A stretch of 52,166 nt of DNA from a bacterium (GTDB lineage Bacteria; Planctomycetota; SZUA-567): the NCBI GenBank assembly GCA_003249795.1, contig QKHZ01000268.1, positions 1-52,166 of the forward strand, read 5' to 3'. Positions within the stretch are counted from its first letter, which is position 1, and each line of letters starts with the position of its first letter. The notes beneath the pieces were generated by a model. That model did no database searches, was not told where the DNA came from, and saw only the letters and a list, made by a program, of their open reading frames with translations. A program made the translations under genes and the position numbers. Below, piece by piece: positions 1-9,386 of this stretch.

Positions 1-1167
1 GATATATTCGCAGCCCCAGCCAGCCATCAGAATGAGAAACACACGAAAAAAATACACGAAACATATAAGATAACGAAAGAACATCATTCCCGGGAAATAG
101 TACGACAATAAACTCATTAATCCGCCAGAGGCAACCAGCAGGCTGATAAATGCGGCCAGCGATACTGAAATGAACCAGACATTCCTGACTCTAAGCGCGG
201 CAACAACCGCAAACAGCAGTGGAAGAATTCCAATATAGATTATAAAAGACCCCCCTCCGGGATTCAGCATCCCTGCATGCATGCCGGAGATAAGCAAGCG
301 AAGGATATCGAATGAACCTTGAAATACGCAGAGAGTCATATATGTACCGATTTCAGTGTTGAAGTTCTCTGCATTTCGGCCTGGAGCCATTGAAACGGTT
401 TCGTACATGATGCCATAAAGATTATAGAGGTAAAAGGCGCAAATGCCTATGAATGCGACCAAAGGTAAAATATTATCCGGTTTCAACGATAATAGCGCTC
501 GCAATGAAGCTCGATATCGGATTGCCATCGGTATCTGAACCGCAACAAGCATCAGCAACATTGGAGGTGAACAATAGGGCTGATTCCCAAAAAAACCGAT
601 AACCGGAATAATCGAGCCGGCCCAAAACAGCCATGATTTTTTTTCTGTATAGAATCGGCAAAAAAAGTATAACGCCAGGGGAAGGTAATAATACACCCGT
701 AATTGAAAATAGATCGATCCTTGCGTAAACAACGGGATAAATGTTGCCATCACGACAATTACAGAGCTCAACCAATGGCGGTACCACAAACGACAAAGCA
801 GACAAATACCGAGAAGAAAAGGGATCTGCTCGATAACAAGTTGGGCTTGATACAGGATCATCGGGGTTGTGACGTCAAGAAATTTGCCGACGAGGATTAT
901 AAAAAAGCTCGCCGGTATGAGTGATGTTATCTGTTCCAGATATGCAGGTCGCCCGAAACTGGCATATGGAAGCCACATTGCATATTCGTTATGATTGCAA
1001 TAGACATTATAAAAATAGCGAAAGGCCAGATATCCCGAATTTGAATCATTATTCGGATAGTTGCCAAACGATAAAAAGTACAGACAGGTGATCAGTAAAA
1101 ACAGCGCAACAATGGGGAAGAGGCATAATAAGAATTTTGTGCGGTTCCATTTCGTATAATGCGTCAT
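1..1167 (-). CDS. Polytopic membrane protein, 5' part only (YfhO/glycosyltransferase-like)
   Basis: An uninterrupted minus-strand frame runs from an ATG at 1165-1167 to the left edge of the window with no stop, so 389 codons of a longer gene are present. The product starts MTHYTKWNRTKFLLCLFP and has at least eight strongly hydrophobic stretches separated by short aromatic-rich loops (for example ALYFFCRFYTEKKSWLFWAG). This is the look of the multi-pass lipid-linked sugar glycosyltransferases and YfhO-type membrane proteins. I see no soluble catalytic motif in the visible part, so the function is not assigned. There is no good Shine-Dalgarno sequence in front of the ATG. The start is supported mainly by the reading frame and by the positively charged N-terminus before the first membrane helix. 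Confidence 0.75.
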   Translation of the reverse strand, partial: MTHYTKWNRTKFLLCLFPIVALFLLITCLYFLSFGNYPNNDSNSGYLAFRYFYNVYCNHNEYAMWLPYASFGRPAYLEQITSLIPASFFIILVGKFLDVTTPMILYQAQLVIEQIPFLLGICLLCRLWYRHWLSSVIVVMATFIPLFTQGSIYFQLRVYYYLPLALYFFCRFYTEKKSWLFWAGSIIPVIGFFGNQPYCSPPMLLMLVAVQIPMAIRYRASLRALLSLKPDNILPLVAFIGICAFYLYNLYGIMYETVSMAPGRNAENFNTEIGTYMTLCVFQGSFDILRLLISGMHAGMLNPGGGSFIIYIGILPLLFAVVAALRVRNVWFISVSLAAFISLLVASGGLMSLLSYYFPGMMFFRYLICFVYFFRVFLILMAGWGCEYI

Positions 1168-1667
1168 CGTCGCCCATTCTTTGAGAAAAGCAGCGTTGGT
1201 ATTAATATATACATACTACAACTTTTATTCATGCCACTGGCATCCTAAACGCATGCCTTTTACATTTCCAAAGGATAGTGTTTTCGCAGTGAAAGCGCAT
1301 TATATATTAAATCCCTCATGCCGCTACAAGAAAAAGATACAGACACAAGATTTGCATGAGAAGGCTGGAGTACCGATACTGCAATGACAGGTTCGCCTTT
1401 GGTCTGCCAGTAGCGATCCAAATCTGTAGTGGGCTAACAGAGAATATGGGCGGATCTGCCTGTCATGTCATATTGGCCATGTTTGCATCCGATGCGAAGA
1501 TAGTAGCGGTGATCCCGTGTATTTTACAATCGCGATTCAGATGAGCTATCATTCGAAAAATGCGAAATGCAATAGTTGTGAAGTGCCGGCCCGACTGGGC
1601 GCACGAACAGGATGCATATTAATCGCTTCAGGTGGTTAAACCGTGATGATTTGATATAGGCAGAAGT
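1168..1667. other. Intergenic stretch without a supported gene
   Basis: About 500 bases between the start of the membrane protein gene and the stop of the glycosidase gene, both on the minus strand. It should hold the promoter of the membrane protein gene and the 3' end of the sugar-acid operon transcript. The short reading frames here (60-70 codons) lack ribosome sites and have no recognisable sequence. I see no strong hairpin followed by a T run and no convincing -35/-10 pair. Confidence 0.5.
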
Positions 1668-3821
1668 TTATCCGAAATGATTTTCCAGAAAATGGTTTTC
1701 ACTTCCATCGGGATTAATCAGACGGATATTTCTATATAATTTGCATTCGCGAAAAAACATTTTATCCAGCATATCGACATCATATTTATTGAAACGTTGA
1801 TGCCTGTAATAATAATGTATATTTGAGAAGCTTACATTTTCGATAAGATGATTTTCATCATATCCCTTGATTGTCGTTCCTAACGGGCCGCTGTCTGAAT
1901 AAAAGTTTTTTACATAAATGCCACCGATATGCCCACGTTCCTCATCTGTCGAGTAGTAAGACGGGCTGATCTGAAATGAAAAGTCATACCATGTCTTGAC
2001 TCCTTCGACATAGATATTTTCATAGCGAACATCACGAACTACGGAGTGGTCAATGATGCAGCCGCCGATTCCAGGGCCGTTGTGGATAATATCAATGTTC
2101 TCGAATAGAATGTCTTCCAGCAAATCCGCTTGAGAGGTGTGACCTATCTCGAGGCATTTGCCTACGCGGTCATTCCACAAGACAAGATCGCGGAAGACAA
2201 GATGACGCGACTGCATGCTAAGCGTCCGACGTGTCTTGATGGCGATGCAGTCGTCTGCGCACTTTAAAAAGCAACGTTCTACCAACAGATTATTGCAGGA
2301 ACGAGGCTGGATGCCATCTGTATTCTGAAGCCATGTAATCGCTTTGTGATTGCGGATAATGGCATCCTCTGTTCCGGAAACAACAATGTTCCAGTAGTTG
2401 GAATTGTAGATTACAGGGCCATCGAAAACGATCTTCTTTCCTTTGAAAAAGCAGACGAATCCTTCGCGACCAGCATCGTCCATCCACTTCTCACCCATTC
2501 GCGAGCCCTTGTTCTCGCCGACATCGCGCGGGCAGGTCGTGCCGTCAAGAATTCCTTGTCCAAGCAATCTGGCATTGACAACTTCCTCAGCAATCACGCC
2601 CGCGCGGACAACTGCACCACGGGAAAGATAGACATCATGACCTGAAGTTAACGGTAATTTATCACCTTCGATTTCATGCAAGCCCGGAAGAAAATACAGC
2701 GTCTTGACAGTACCATACGAAAGATCAGCCAGACTGTGGTTGCCGGGTTCGATCCATTTAATCTGATCCGCTTCGCATGAATTTGCAGGATTTGTGCAAA
2801 TCGTATCGCCAAGAATATAAACGGTGTAAGCCGGTGTGTCTTCGTTTAAACCGTAGTTAATTTCCATTGTGCCATATCGTGCGGACGGGATCAGAATTTC
2901 AATCGTATTTCCATCAATATTCACGGGCAGATTTTCTTTGAGCGACGGGCGAAAGACAGCTGATTGCACTGACGCAGGAAATTCGAGGCGCAATTCAATC
3001 GCACTATCCGCCGCATACGTCAGCCAGCCCTCACCGCCGCCATTGGCATGTGGATATTCAACTATTGACATGGCATCATTTACCGCAAGCGGTCCCCACG
3101 CCTTTTCCCCCGGACGTCGAATACCAGCGTTGATGACAGATGCAGGGATTCCTGAAACAAATGATTCATACTGAAGATCTTTGTTGTCGCGGCTTGCGAA
3201 TGTATCGGCGTTGACAATTTTGATATGATGTTTGTTCATGCTCTTTCGATGCGCTTCATTCGGTTCGCCGCGTTCCAGTGAATAAAATTTAACTACGCGG
3301 TGAGAAAACGAATGTTCGATAAATACTTCCATCATGACGCGGCCGCAATACAGATCAAATTCATTGTCTGAAAACCCTTCGCGATCAATCAGGATCTCCA
3401 TGGCAGCGAGATTCTCATATTCATGCATACGTTTGCCGCTGAGTTGGTTCTTTCGAGTAAACAAATTGCCAAAATACCGTTGTTGACGGGTGAATACGTC
3501 CGCATCAAACGCAGCTGCTTTTCTTGTCGTTACCGGAATGAGCGTGATATAGATACCAGCCTGATATGCATCCTCGAATATTTTATCCAAGGCATATAAC
3601 AACGCATTCCCATAAAAATTCCCGTCTTCATCCGTCAGCGCATTGTCATCCAGAATCAAGCGGATCATGTTGATCCCATCAAGAAGCAAATGTGACATAT
3701 CTATCGTATCTTGACCGTCTGCAAGAGAAAGCGTGATGTCGCGACTTCGGAATTGAAGAGGCATAAAATAGCGATCATGGAAAATGCCATTCTTTACGCT
3801 GAAGGGAGTGGCGTAGTTCAT
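1668..3821 (-). CDS. GH28-like right-handed beta-helix glycosidase with N-terminal barrel-like segment
   Basis: 717 residues, last gene of the sugar-acid operon. Residues from about 330 to 680 form a beta-helix domain of the polygalacturonase (GH28) type. Conserved acidic motifs are visible: NTDGIQP with D502, and the pair D523/D524 in the sequence ADDCIAIK. H561 lies in EIGHTSQ where GH28 enzymes have GHG. The first 180 residues (DGINMIRLILDDNALTDEDG and the following helix) look like part of a (beta/alpha)8 glycosidase fold. No signal peptide is visible, so the enzyme probably acts inside the cell on an imported oligosaccharide. The start is set by AGGA seven bases before the ATG. The substrate is unknown; a uronic-acid or deoxy-sugar glycan fits the neighbours. 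GH49 or other beta-helix families are alternatives. Confidence 0.7.
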   Translation of the reverse strand: MNYATPFSVKNGIFHDRYFMPLQFRSRDITLSLADGQDTIDMSHLLLDGINMIRLILDDNALTDEDGNFYGNALLYALDKIFEDAYQAGIYITLIPVTTRKAAAFDADVFTRQQRYFGNLFTRKNQLSGKRMHEYENLAAMEILIDREGFSDNEFDLYCGRVMMEVFIEHSFSHRVVKFYSLERGEPNEAHRKSMNKHHIKIVNADTFASRDNKDLQYESFVSGIPASVINAGIRRPGEKAWGPLAVNDAMSIVEYPHANGGGEGWLTYAADSAIELRLEFPASVQSAVFRPSLKENLPVNIDGNTIEILIPSARYGTMEINYGLNEDTPAYTVYILGDTICTNPANSCEADQIKWIEPGNHSLADLSYGTVKTLYFLPGLHEIEGDKLPLTSGHDVYLSRGAVVRAGVIAEEVVNARLLGQGILDGTTCPRDVGENKGSRMGEKWMDDAGREGFVCFFKGKKIVFDGPVIYNSNYWNIVVSGTEDAIIRNHKAITWLQNTDGIQPRSCNNLLVERCFLKCADDCIAIKTRRTLSMQSRHLVFRDLVLWNDRVGKCLEIGHTSQADLLEDILFENIDIIHNGPGIGGCIIDHSVVRDVRYENIYVEGVKTWYDFSFQISPSYYSTDEERGHIGGIYVKNFYSDSGPLGTTIKGYDENHLIENVSFSNIHYYYRHQRFNKYDVDMLDKMFFRECKLYRNIRLINPDGSENHFLENHFG

Positions 3822-3839
3822 GCGAATTCCTTTTCTATT

Positions 3840-4559
3840 TTAAAGGATGAATTGCACACCGGGGGAAGGCAGTTGTACCTGAAAATTATTTTGAGTGCAT
3901 GCGTCCGAAAATGCTTCCGGATCAACAGTGTTTTCGGCAAACATGTCGTAATGCATCGGAATCGTAACGCGTGGCTTGACCACGTGCACGATCTCACATG
4001 CCTGTTGCCAATTCATATTCCCATACTTGCCGTTGATGCAGATAAACAACAAGTCCAGCGGTTTTGATCTTTGCTCGCATTGCTTGATAATATTTTGGGA
4101 TATTGAATCTTCGTATTCGGTGTCACCAGTGATATATCCGGTCCACTCGCCGCGAGTCAGCAAAAATCCGATCGCCTCCGGATCAGAATGAATTGCGGGT
4201 AACGCAACAAGTTCCCATCCGTCAATGGTATATTTCTGTTCCGGCTCCAGAACATAAACTCGCTCCGATTCGATCTGGTCTGCCACTGCTTTGTGCTGTA
4301 CGCTAGTCGGGCCGAATAGCTTGCACTTGGGAAATAAGTGCATCAGATAGATGACGGTTTCAGGATCGTAGTGATCCAAATGATCGTGCGTACAAATCAG
4401 CACATCTGGCTTTAACTCTTCAAGTGGCATAACCGGTTGATGCAGTCGCGTGAATCCGGTCTTTTTCTCAACCGAATCGCTCCAGTACGGATCGACAACA
4501 AGCTGGCTGCCATCGTCTTCAAACAGAAAACCGCCTTGCCCGAGCCATGTGATGTTCAT
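3840..4559 (-). CDS. UlaG-like metallo-beta-lactamase-fold hydrolase (possible sugar lactonase)
   Basis: 239 residues starting MNITWLGQGGFLFEDDG, the usual N-terminus of COG2220/UlaG-type proteins. The metal-binding signature is complete: H58-x-H60-x-D62-H63 in THDHLDHYD, an Asp in GDTEY, and a C-terminal His in IPMHYD. UlaG opens L-ascorbate-6-phosphate lactone, so a lactonase role is plausible, since the next gene upstream encodes a dehydrogenase that could make a sugar lactone. A longer frame to 4643 would run into the SDR coding sequence and gives an N-terminal tail that does not match the family. The ATG at 4559 lies 10 bases after the SDR stop, which fits operon spacing. The lactonase role is inference from the fold and neighbours. 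Confidence 0.75.
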   Translation of the reverse strand: MNITWLGQGGFLFEDDGSQLVVDPYWSDSVEKKTGFTRLHQPVMPLEELKPDVLICTHDHLDHYDPETVIYLMHLFPKCKLFGPTSVQHKAVADQIESERVYVLEPEQKYTIDGWELVALPAIHSDPEAIGFLLTRGEWTGYITGDTEYEDSISQNIIKQCEQRSKPLDLLFICINGKYGNMNWQQACEIVHVVKPRVTIPMHYDMFAENTVDPEAFSDACTQNNFQVQLPSPGVQFIL

Positions 4560-4569
4560 TCTGTGCAAC

Positions 4570-5382
4570 TCACTTTTTTGAAACTGGCGGAGTTCCTGCA
4601 ATCGAGCGACTACGCGCCAGTTTTCGTGAGACGCCGCCGTCAATCACAAGCGTCTGTCCAGTTATGAATCCTGCGGCATCAGAGGCCAGATAGACAGCAA
4701 ACTCGCCGACATCACTCACGTTCCCGATCCGTCTGATCGGAATGTCTTCAGCAACTTCATCACGGTTGAATCCGGCGACATTCGACATCCGTTCGACTTC
4801 AATATAACCGGGCGCAATATTGTTAATCCGGATTCCGAGTGGTCCGCTCTCAAGCGCAAGTTGCCCGGTCATCGCGTGGATCGCGCCTTTACTCATGGCG
4901 TATAGCGTCCTTCCCGGAACGCTTGTGTCCTGTTGCACAGAGCCGATATTCATGATACTACCGCCGTGCTGATTGTCGCGCATAAGTTCAATTTCACGCA
5001 GGCAGCAGAATAGCGTGCCCTTGATATTGACATCACTTAATTTTCTGTACAACGCTGGCGTAATGGTTTTGAAGTCGACAAATCCAGGATCCCAACCCGC
5101 ATTGTTTACCGCAATATCCAGACCGCCCCATGCTTTAGTGATTGCTTCAAACATACCTGCCAATGCATCATCGTCTGAGAGATCGGCCTGAACAATATGC
5201 GCATCGCGTCCGAGCCGGATGACTTCATCGCGCAATGACTCTGCTTCACCAGCTTCAGACCGGTAATGCAAAAACAGGTCTGCACCGGCTTCGGCAAGCG
5301 ACAGCGCAATGCCGCGTCCGATCCCTTTTCCTGCGCCGGTGACCAAAGCGCGTTTTCCATCAAGCGGTGTTGCTGTTCTCAT
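4570..5382 (-). CDS. Short-chain dehydrogenase/reductase (sugar dehydrogenase-like)
   Basis: 270 residues with a classical SDR layout. The N-terminal Rossmann motif is TGAGKGIGRGIA, the NNAG motif is present (NNAGWD), the catalytic Ser lies in NIGSVQQD, and Tyr/Lys in YAMSKGA. The C-terminal SDR motif TGQTLVIDGG is followed by a 20-residue tail. Such enzymes oxidise sugars such as glucose, galactose, fucose or rhamnose at C1 to the lactone, or act on C2/C3 of keto-deoxy acids. Its ATG overlaps the stop of the upstream aldolase gene by four bases (ATGA), with GGAG seven bases before the start, so the two are translationally coupled. It is the proposed first oxidative step of the pathway, but a later oxidation of the keto-deoxy acid is also possible. 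Confidence 0.8.
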   Translation of the reverse strand: MRTATPLDGKRALVTGAGKGIGRGIALSLAEAGADLFLHYRSEAGEAESLRDEVIRLGRDAHIVQADLSDDDALAGMFEAITKAWGGLDIAVNNAGWDPGFVDFKTITPALYRKLSDVNIKGTLFCCLREIELMRDNQHGGSIMNIGSVQQDTSVPGRTLYAMSKGAIHAMTGQLALESGPLGIRINNIAPGYIEVERMSNVAGFNRDEVAEDIPIRRIGNVSDVGEFAVYLASDAAGFITGQTLVIDGGVSRKLARSRSIAGTPPVSKK

Positions 5383-6302
5383 TGACCTACTCCAGCAGTG
5401 AACAACTGACTCAAGTTTTTGTAGTGAATCTCAAAAAGCTCCTGATTCAGATCGTCGCAACGGTATTTCGGCGTGCGGCAATAGTCGCTTTCAATCAACC
5501 CGCGGCGTTTCAGGATCTTCTTTTCAAAATGGATAATCATCTCGACATCCTGACGGATGTGGTTCAGCATGGCGTTCAATTTTTCATGCACCTGCATCGC
5601 CTTGTCCTGTGCGCCTTCCTGAATGTGATTATATATTGTCCGATACACATCAAACACTGACGGCCCCGGCATGACTCCGACAGCACCACGACGGAAGCCC
5701 TCGATCATTTGGAAACCCGCATTGCCGACAAAGATTTCTCCTTTGCCATCTAGCAGTTCAAGCAATTTGGAGATATATGCTCCCGGTGGTTTGCACTCGA
5801 TTTTGTAATAATGCAGATTTTCATGGCGCGCACCGATTGCCGCCAGCGCCTCCGGCGGGATACCGACGCCGGTCTGCTCCGGTGCGTACTGCAGCATGAC
5901 CGGAATACTTACCGCGTCGCACAATGCTTCGATGTGTTTGGTCAACTCGCCTGCACCGGGTTTCAGGAAAAACGGCGGCAGTACCATCATGCAGTCGGCT
6001 CCTGCCTTTTCGATCCGCTTGGCCCACTTGACAGCGACTTCAGTCGCATGACGTGTGTTTGACACGACAACCGGCGCATTGTTGCGATGACAAATATCAA
6101 TTGTCAGGTCGATGAGTTTTTCTTCTTCGTCACGATCAAGTTTGTAATACTCTCCAGCAATCCCAAACAGAGCTAGTGAATGCGAACCGCCTTTCAGCAT
6201 CGTTGTACAGCATTTCTCGTAGCCTTCATAATCGAACTCGCCCTGGTCATTAAAAACAGCAGGTGCAATTGGACATATTCCCTTGATTTCTTTTGCAGCC
6301 AT
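5379..6302 (-). CDS. DapA-family aldolase (2-keto-3-deoxy sugar-acid aldolase-like)
   Basis: 307 residues with the (beta/alpha)8 DapA/N-acetylneuraminate lyase fold. GIAGEYYKL replaces the family GTTGE loop. The Tyr of the family YNxP motif is in MLQYAPEQTG. The Schiff-base Lys is most likely in HYYKIECKPPG, where other members have GxKD or GxKE. Family members with this divergence cleave 2-keto-3-deoxy sugar acids or dehydrate 5-keto-4-deoxyglucarate. The gene follows the IlvD/Edd dehydratase, whose product would be exactly such a keto-deoxy acid, and is coupled to the SDR gene by an ATGA overlap. AGAGGG stands five bases before the ATG. True dihydrodipicolinate synthase is unlikely given this context. 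Confidence 0.78.
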   Translation of the reverse strand: MAAKEIKGICPIAPAVFNDQGEFDYEGYEKCCTTMLKGGSHSLALFGIAGEYYKLDRDEEEKLIDLTIDICHRNNAPVVVSNTRHATEVAVKWAKRIEKAGADCMMVLPPFFLKPGAGELTKHIEALCDAVSIPVMLQYAPEQTGVGIPPEALAAIGARHENLHYYKIECKPPGAYISKLLELLDGKGEIFVGNAGFQMIEGFRRGAVGVMPGPSVFDVYRTIYNHIQEGAQDKAMQVHEKLNAMLNHIRQDVEMIIHFEKKILKRRGLIESDYCRTPKYRCDDLNQELFEIHYKNLSQLFTAGVGQ

Positions 6303-6362
6303 ATTTTCCCTCTTGTGTATGCAACTTGTGCAGTATGCGATATGAATGATGATGAAAACGGT

Positions 6363-8048
6363 TTAGAGATAGGCGAAGTCGCAACCCTCATCCGCCTGCA
6401 TCACGTTGTCGATATAGTGACGCACAAATCCCCTCTCAAATTCTTCCTTCGGAGCAAACGTTGTCTCTGCCAGTCTCGTTGCGATCTCTTCATCCGAAAG
6501 CTCTACTTTCAGAATGCCATTATCTGCGTCCAGCACGATCATGTCGCCGTCGCGGACGGCTCCGAGAGAGCCGCCTGCTGCAGCTTCCGGGCAAACGTGA
6601 AGAACAACCGTTCCGAACGCACCACCGCTCATGCGGGCATCTGTGATCCGTACATAATCTTTTATCCCTTTTTTATAGAGTTTCGGCGGGATCGGCATGT
6701 AATTGCCGAACTCCGGCATTCCGGGGGCGCCTTTGGGACCATAGCCGCGCAGGATGATCGCCTTGTGTTCGTCCATGTCTGAATTTTCATCGAGGAGATA
6801 TTTTTCTGCTTTTGCAAGTGTATCAAAAACTCTCGCCTCGCCGCGGAATTTGAGCAGTTCAGGACTTGCGGCAGAGCGTTTAATCACCGCACCCCGCGGT
6901 GCGAGATTACCGCGCAAAACCGCGATGCCTCCGTTTTCTGCCAGCGGCTTGTCCCACGCTGCAATCACCTCGCGGTTATACGAAGTCGGCGCTTCGGCGA
7001 GATTTTCTTTCAATGTTTTACCCGAAACAGTCATGACCGACGTGTCCAGTAACGGTTCCACTTCTTTCATCAGCGCCTGCACGCCGCCTGCCTGATGGAA
7101 CTCGATGCCGACCGTCCCTTTGCCTGATGGCTTCACGTCAACAAGAAGGCGTGTCTTGTCGCTGATCTTCTGAAATTCATCAAGCGGAAGTTTGATTCCC
7201 AGTCTCCGTGCGATGGCAGTCAAGTGAATAAGAAGGTTTGTTGAACCGCCTGACGACATCAATACTGTGATCGCATTTCGAATTGCACCAAGAGTCACGA
7301 TATCCGTAACTTTGATATCTTTCTCAATCAACGACATAATCTTACGGCCGGTCATCTCGGCAAAACGCGCTTTCTCAGCGGAGACCGCGGGCGCTGTTGC
7401 ACTGCCCGGAAGACTGAGCCCCAACGCCTCAGTCGCGCACTGCATGCTGTTGGCCGTGCCCATGATCGGACATGCCCCCGCGCTTCCATAGAGGCAACCT
7501 TCGACACTTTTCAGGTCTTCCTCTGCCAGTTCGCCTGCCTGATACTTTGTCCATAGTTTAAAGCTGTCGGTGCCGCACGCGAGTGATTCGCCTTTGTAAT
7601 TCCCTGGCAGCATTGGTCCACCCGGCAAAAAGATCATCGGCTTATTGGCAGACGCTGCAGCCATCAGTTGCGCCGGAACATTTTTATCACAAGAACCAAG
7701 CAAAACGACACCGTCAAACGGATGGCGTGCGATCAACTCTTCAGTCGTGATCGACATCAGATTGCGATAAACCAGACTGGAGATATCGAAGAACACTTCA
7801 CAAATCGAGATCGTGTTCACTTCCAGCGGAAAACCGCCTGCAGCCCACACACCACGCTTGACCGCCTCGGCAAGTTGGCGGAAGTTGTAATGCCCGGGAT
7901 TTGTTTCCGCCCATGTGTTGATGATCCCGACAATCGGACGCGACAGATCATCATCCGTATACCCCATGCTTTTGACCAGCGCGCGGCGCAGTAATACCTG
8001 CCGTGTTTTTCCTGTAAGCCATGTTTTTGAAGTCGAGTTCGGTTTCAT
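6363..8048 (-). CDS. IlvD/Edd-family sugar-acid dehydratase
   Basis: 561 residues from the chosen ATG. Fe-S cluster cysteines typical of the family are present in GSCDKNVPAQ and in GACPIMGTANSMQC, and the C-terminal part has the expected GPKGAPGMPE and DARMSGG motifs. The short length and the sequence VGIINTWAETNPGH resemble L-arabonate/D-xylonate/D-galactonate dehydratases more than branched-chain IlvD. The reaction would be aldonate to 2-keto-3-deoxyaldonate plus water. An upstream ATG at 8063 is in frame, but only the ATG at 8048 has a good ribosome site (AGG, seven bases before), so I prefer it. The gene starts about 50 bases after the repressor stop, so it is probably in the same transcript. 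Confidence 0.85.
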   Translation of the reverse strand: MKPNSTSKTWLTGKTRQVLLRRALVKSMGYTDDDLSRPIVGIINTWAETNPGHYNFRQLAEAVKRGVWAAGGFPLEVNTISICEVFFDISSLVYRNLMSITTEELIARHPFDGVVLLGSCDKNVPAQLMAAASANKPMIFLPGGPMLPGNYKGESLACGTDSFKLWTKYQAGELAEEDLKSVEGCLYGSAGACPIMGTANSMQCATEALGLSLPGSATAPAVSAEKARFAEMTGRKIMSLIEKDIKVTDIVTLGAIRNAITVLMSSGGSTNLLIHLTAIARRLGIKLPLDEFQKISDKTRLLVDVKPSGKGTVGIEFHQAGGVQALMKEVEPLLDTSVMTVSGKTLKENLAEAPTSYNREVIAAWDKPLAENGGIAVLRGNLAPRGAVIKRSAASPELLKFRGEARVFDTLAKAEKYLLDENSDMDEHKAIILRGYGPKGAPGMPEFGNYMPIPPKLYKKGIKDYVRITDARMSGGAFGTVVLHVCPEAAAGGSLGAVRDGDMIVLDADNGILKVELSDEEIATRLAETTFAPKEEFERGFVRHYIDNVMQADEGCDFAYL

Positions 8049-8096
8049 GGAATGTCCTGACATGAGCAGAATGAGAAGATAGACATGAGATGCTTG

Positions 8097-9131
8097 TTAT
8101 TTTTGTGTTGTTACAATCTTGGCTTTTAATTTTCGCCGTTGATGCCCGAGATACGGATTTTCGATCAGGCGTGTGATCATCTGAGCGGCGACCTCGCCCA
8201 TCTGCGCCATCGGCGGCTCAACCGTCATGATCGCACATGGCAGAAATTCACTGAGCGGAGAATGGTCGAAACCGGAAAAACGAATCGATTGCAGATTTAC
8301 GCCGCGTTTTATTAATGCTCGAATCAAATTACCAACACAAGCATCATTTATCGCACAAACGGCATCGGGGCAGGTTTTCGGATCGTCAAACAGTTTGAAA
8401 AATTCGTTTCGCTGCGTCTTGTCTTTTTCACGCGTGCACAGACACTCATCTCTCGGCTGCAATCTGCACTTTTTCATCCCGCCAAGAAATCCCTGCGTCC
8501 GCTCAAGGGCTGCAGCCGGGTTGATATTCTCGTCAGCATAGAGCGCAAACTTACGGCAACCGTCAGCATATAACTGTTCGACGATTCCGGTAATTCCGTC
8601 GGCATTGCCGAACTCCAGCAAGCTACCTTCGGTGTTATCTGGCAGGCGAATCAGGTACAACACGGGAATTCCTGATTCATTTAATTCTTTAAAGGTGTCT
8701 AAATTCTCATGATTCGGATCGGCATACACAACGACACCGGCCGGTTTGCGCCGAATAACACTGACAACGATCCGCTCTTGTGTTTGCCTGTCGCCGTGAA
8801 AAGGAATCACTGCCGGAAGATACTGCGAAGAACATACTTTCTCGGAAAAGCGATTGATCGACTGGGAAAAGAAAGCAATATCATGGCAGAGAAAAACAAT
8901 TTCGCGTTGTAAAACCCTTGATATTTCGGCAACTTTAATCCCGACGCCGTTAATCTTCTCAATCTGGCCGCAGTCAACCAATACTTGCAGTGCCTTTCGC
9001 AAGGTCGGTTTACTGACCCCGTAGTCGTCTGCGAGTTCCTGTTCTGGCGGGAGAAGGGATTCGGGTTGCATCGCAAGCAACCTCTTTTCGATCCTGCCAA
9101 CCAAATCTGTATAAACGCTTACCCGGGGCAT
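8097..9131 (-). CDS. GntR/LacI chimeric transcriptional repressor of the sugar-acid operon
   Basis: 344 residues. The first 70 form a GntR-type winged helix (LLPPEQELADDYGVSKPTLR, then QVLVDCGQIEKINGVGIKV). The rest is a LacI/periplasmic-binding-protein-like sensor domain (IVFLCHDIAFF, PAGVVVYADPNHENL, DAVCAINDACVGNLIRALI), the AraR-type architecture. It leads the operon and is likely the sensor of the sugar or sugar acid. I chose the ATG at 9131 because AAAGG stands seven bases upstream. The longer frame to 9167 would start inside the -10 box of the predicted promoter. A palindrome between promoter and start suggests autoregulation. Confidence 0.82.
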   Translation of the reverse strand: MPRVSVYTDLVGRIEKRLLAMQPESLLPPEQELADDYGVSKPTLRKALQVLVDCGQIEKINGVGIKVAEISRVLQREIVFLCHDIAFFSQSINRFSEKVCSSQYLPAVIPFHGDRQTQERIVVSVIRRKPAGVVVYADPNHENLDTFKELNESGIPVLYLIRLPDNTEGSLLEFGNADGITGIVEQLYADGCRKFALYADENINPAAALERTQGFLGGMKKCRLQPRDECLCTREKDKTQRNEFFKLFDDPKTCPDAVCAINDACVGNLIRALIKRGVNLQSIRFSGFDHSPLSEFLPCAIMTVEPPMAQMGEVAAQMITRLIENPYLGHQRRKLKAKIVTTQK

Positions 9132-9147
9132 TTTGCAACCTTTAAAC

Positions 9148-9161
9148 TTATTGTCCAATAA
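9148..9161 (-). promoter_or_regulatory. Candidate autoregulatory operator of the GntR/LacI repressor
   Basis: The 14-base inverted repeat TTATTGTCCAATAA has six-base arms and a two-base centre. It lies just downstream of the predicted -10 box and upstream of the chosen start codon, where a bound repressor would block transcription. AraR-type GntR proteins use short palindromes of this size. Confidence 0.5.
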
Positions 9162-9165
9162 CAGC

Positions 9166-9193
9166 ATTCTACGGCAATTCTTCTGCTTGTCAA
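9166..9193 (-). promoter_or_regulatory. Sigma70-like promoter of the sugar-acid operon
   Basis: On the minus strand TTGACA (9188-9193) is followed after 16 bases by TAGAAT (9166-9171). The -35 box is consensus and the -10 box has one change. The predicted transcription start falls near 9159, upstream of the ATG at 9131. Confidence 0.6.
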
Positions 9194-9324
9194 ATCAGAA
9201 TTGCTGATTCATGCAAAATTGATCTTAATCCCAAATGTAATCCAGAAGGCTTGCGCTGTAGCAGCAGATCTGTTTGTGTAGGAAATTATCAATAAAGAGG
9301 AGAAAGTCGGGGGAAGCCATATAC

Positions 9325-9353
9325 ATCCTGCATTCATGGGTTGGATGCAGGAT
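9325..9353. terminator. Stem-loop downstream of the DUF1638-HyuA gene
   Basis: ATCCTGCAT at 9325-9333 pairs perfectly with ATGCAGGAT at 9345-9353 around an 11-base loop, 34 bases past the stop of the minus-strand HyuA-like gene. There is no T run after it on either strand, so it may be a weak terminator or an mRNA 3'-end structure rather than a classical intrinsic terminator. Confidence 0.4.
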
Positions 9354-9386
9354 CGTCAATGCGATGGGGTATTTGCGAGAAACGTC

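Noticed and set aside
473-805. 110-codon minus-strand frame starting MSALSFVVPPL
   Set aside because: It lies in another frame of the partial membrane protein gene (1-1167), whose frame is open across the whole region and has a membrane-protein composition.
9132-9167. Upstream start for the first GntR/LacI repressor
   Set aside because: It begins inside the predicted -10 box and has no ribosome site.
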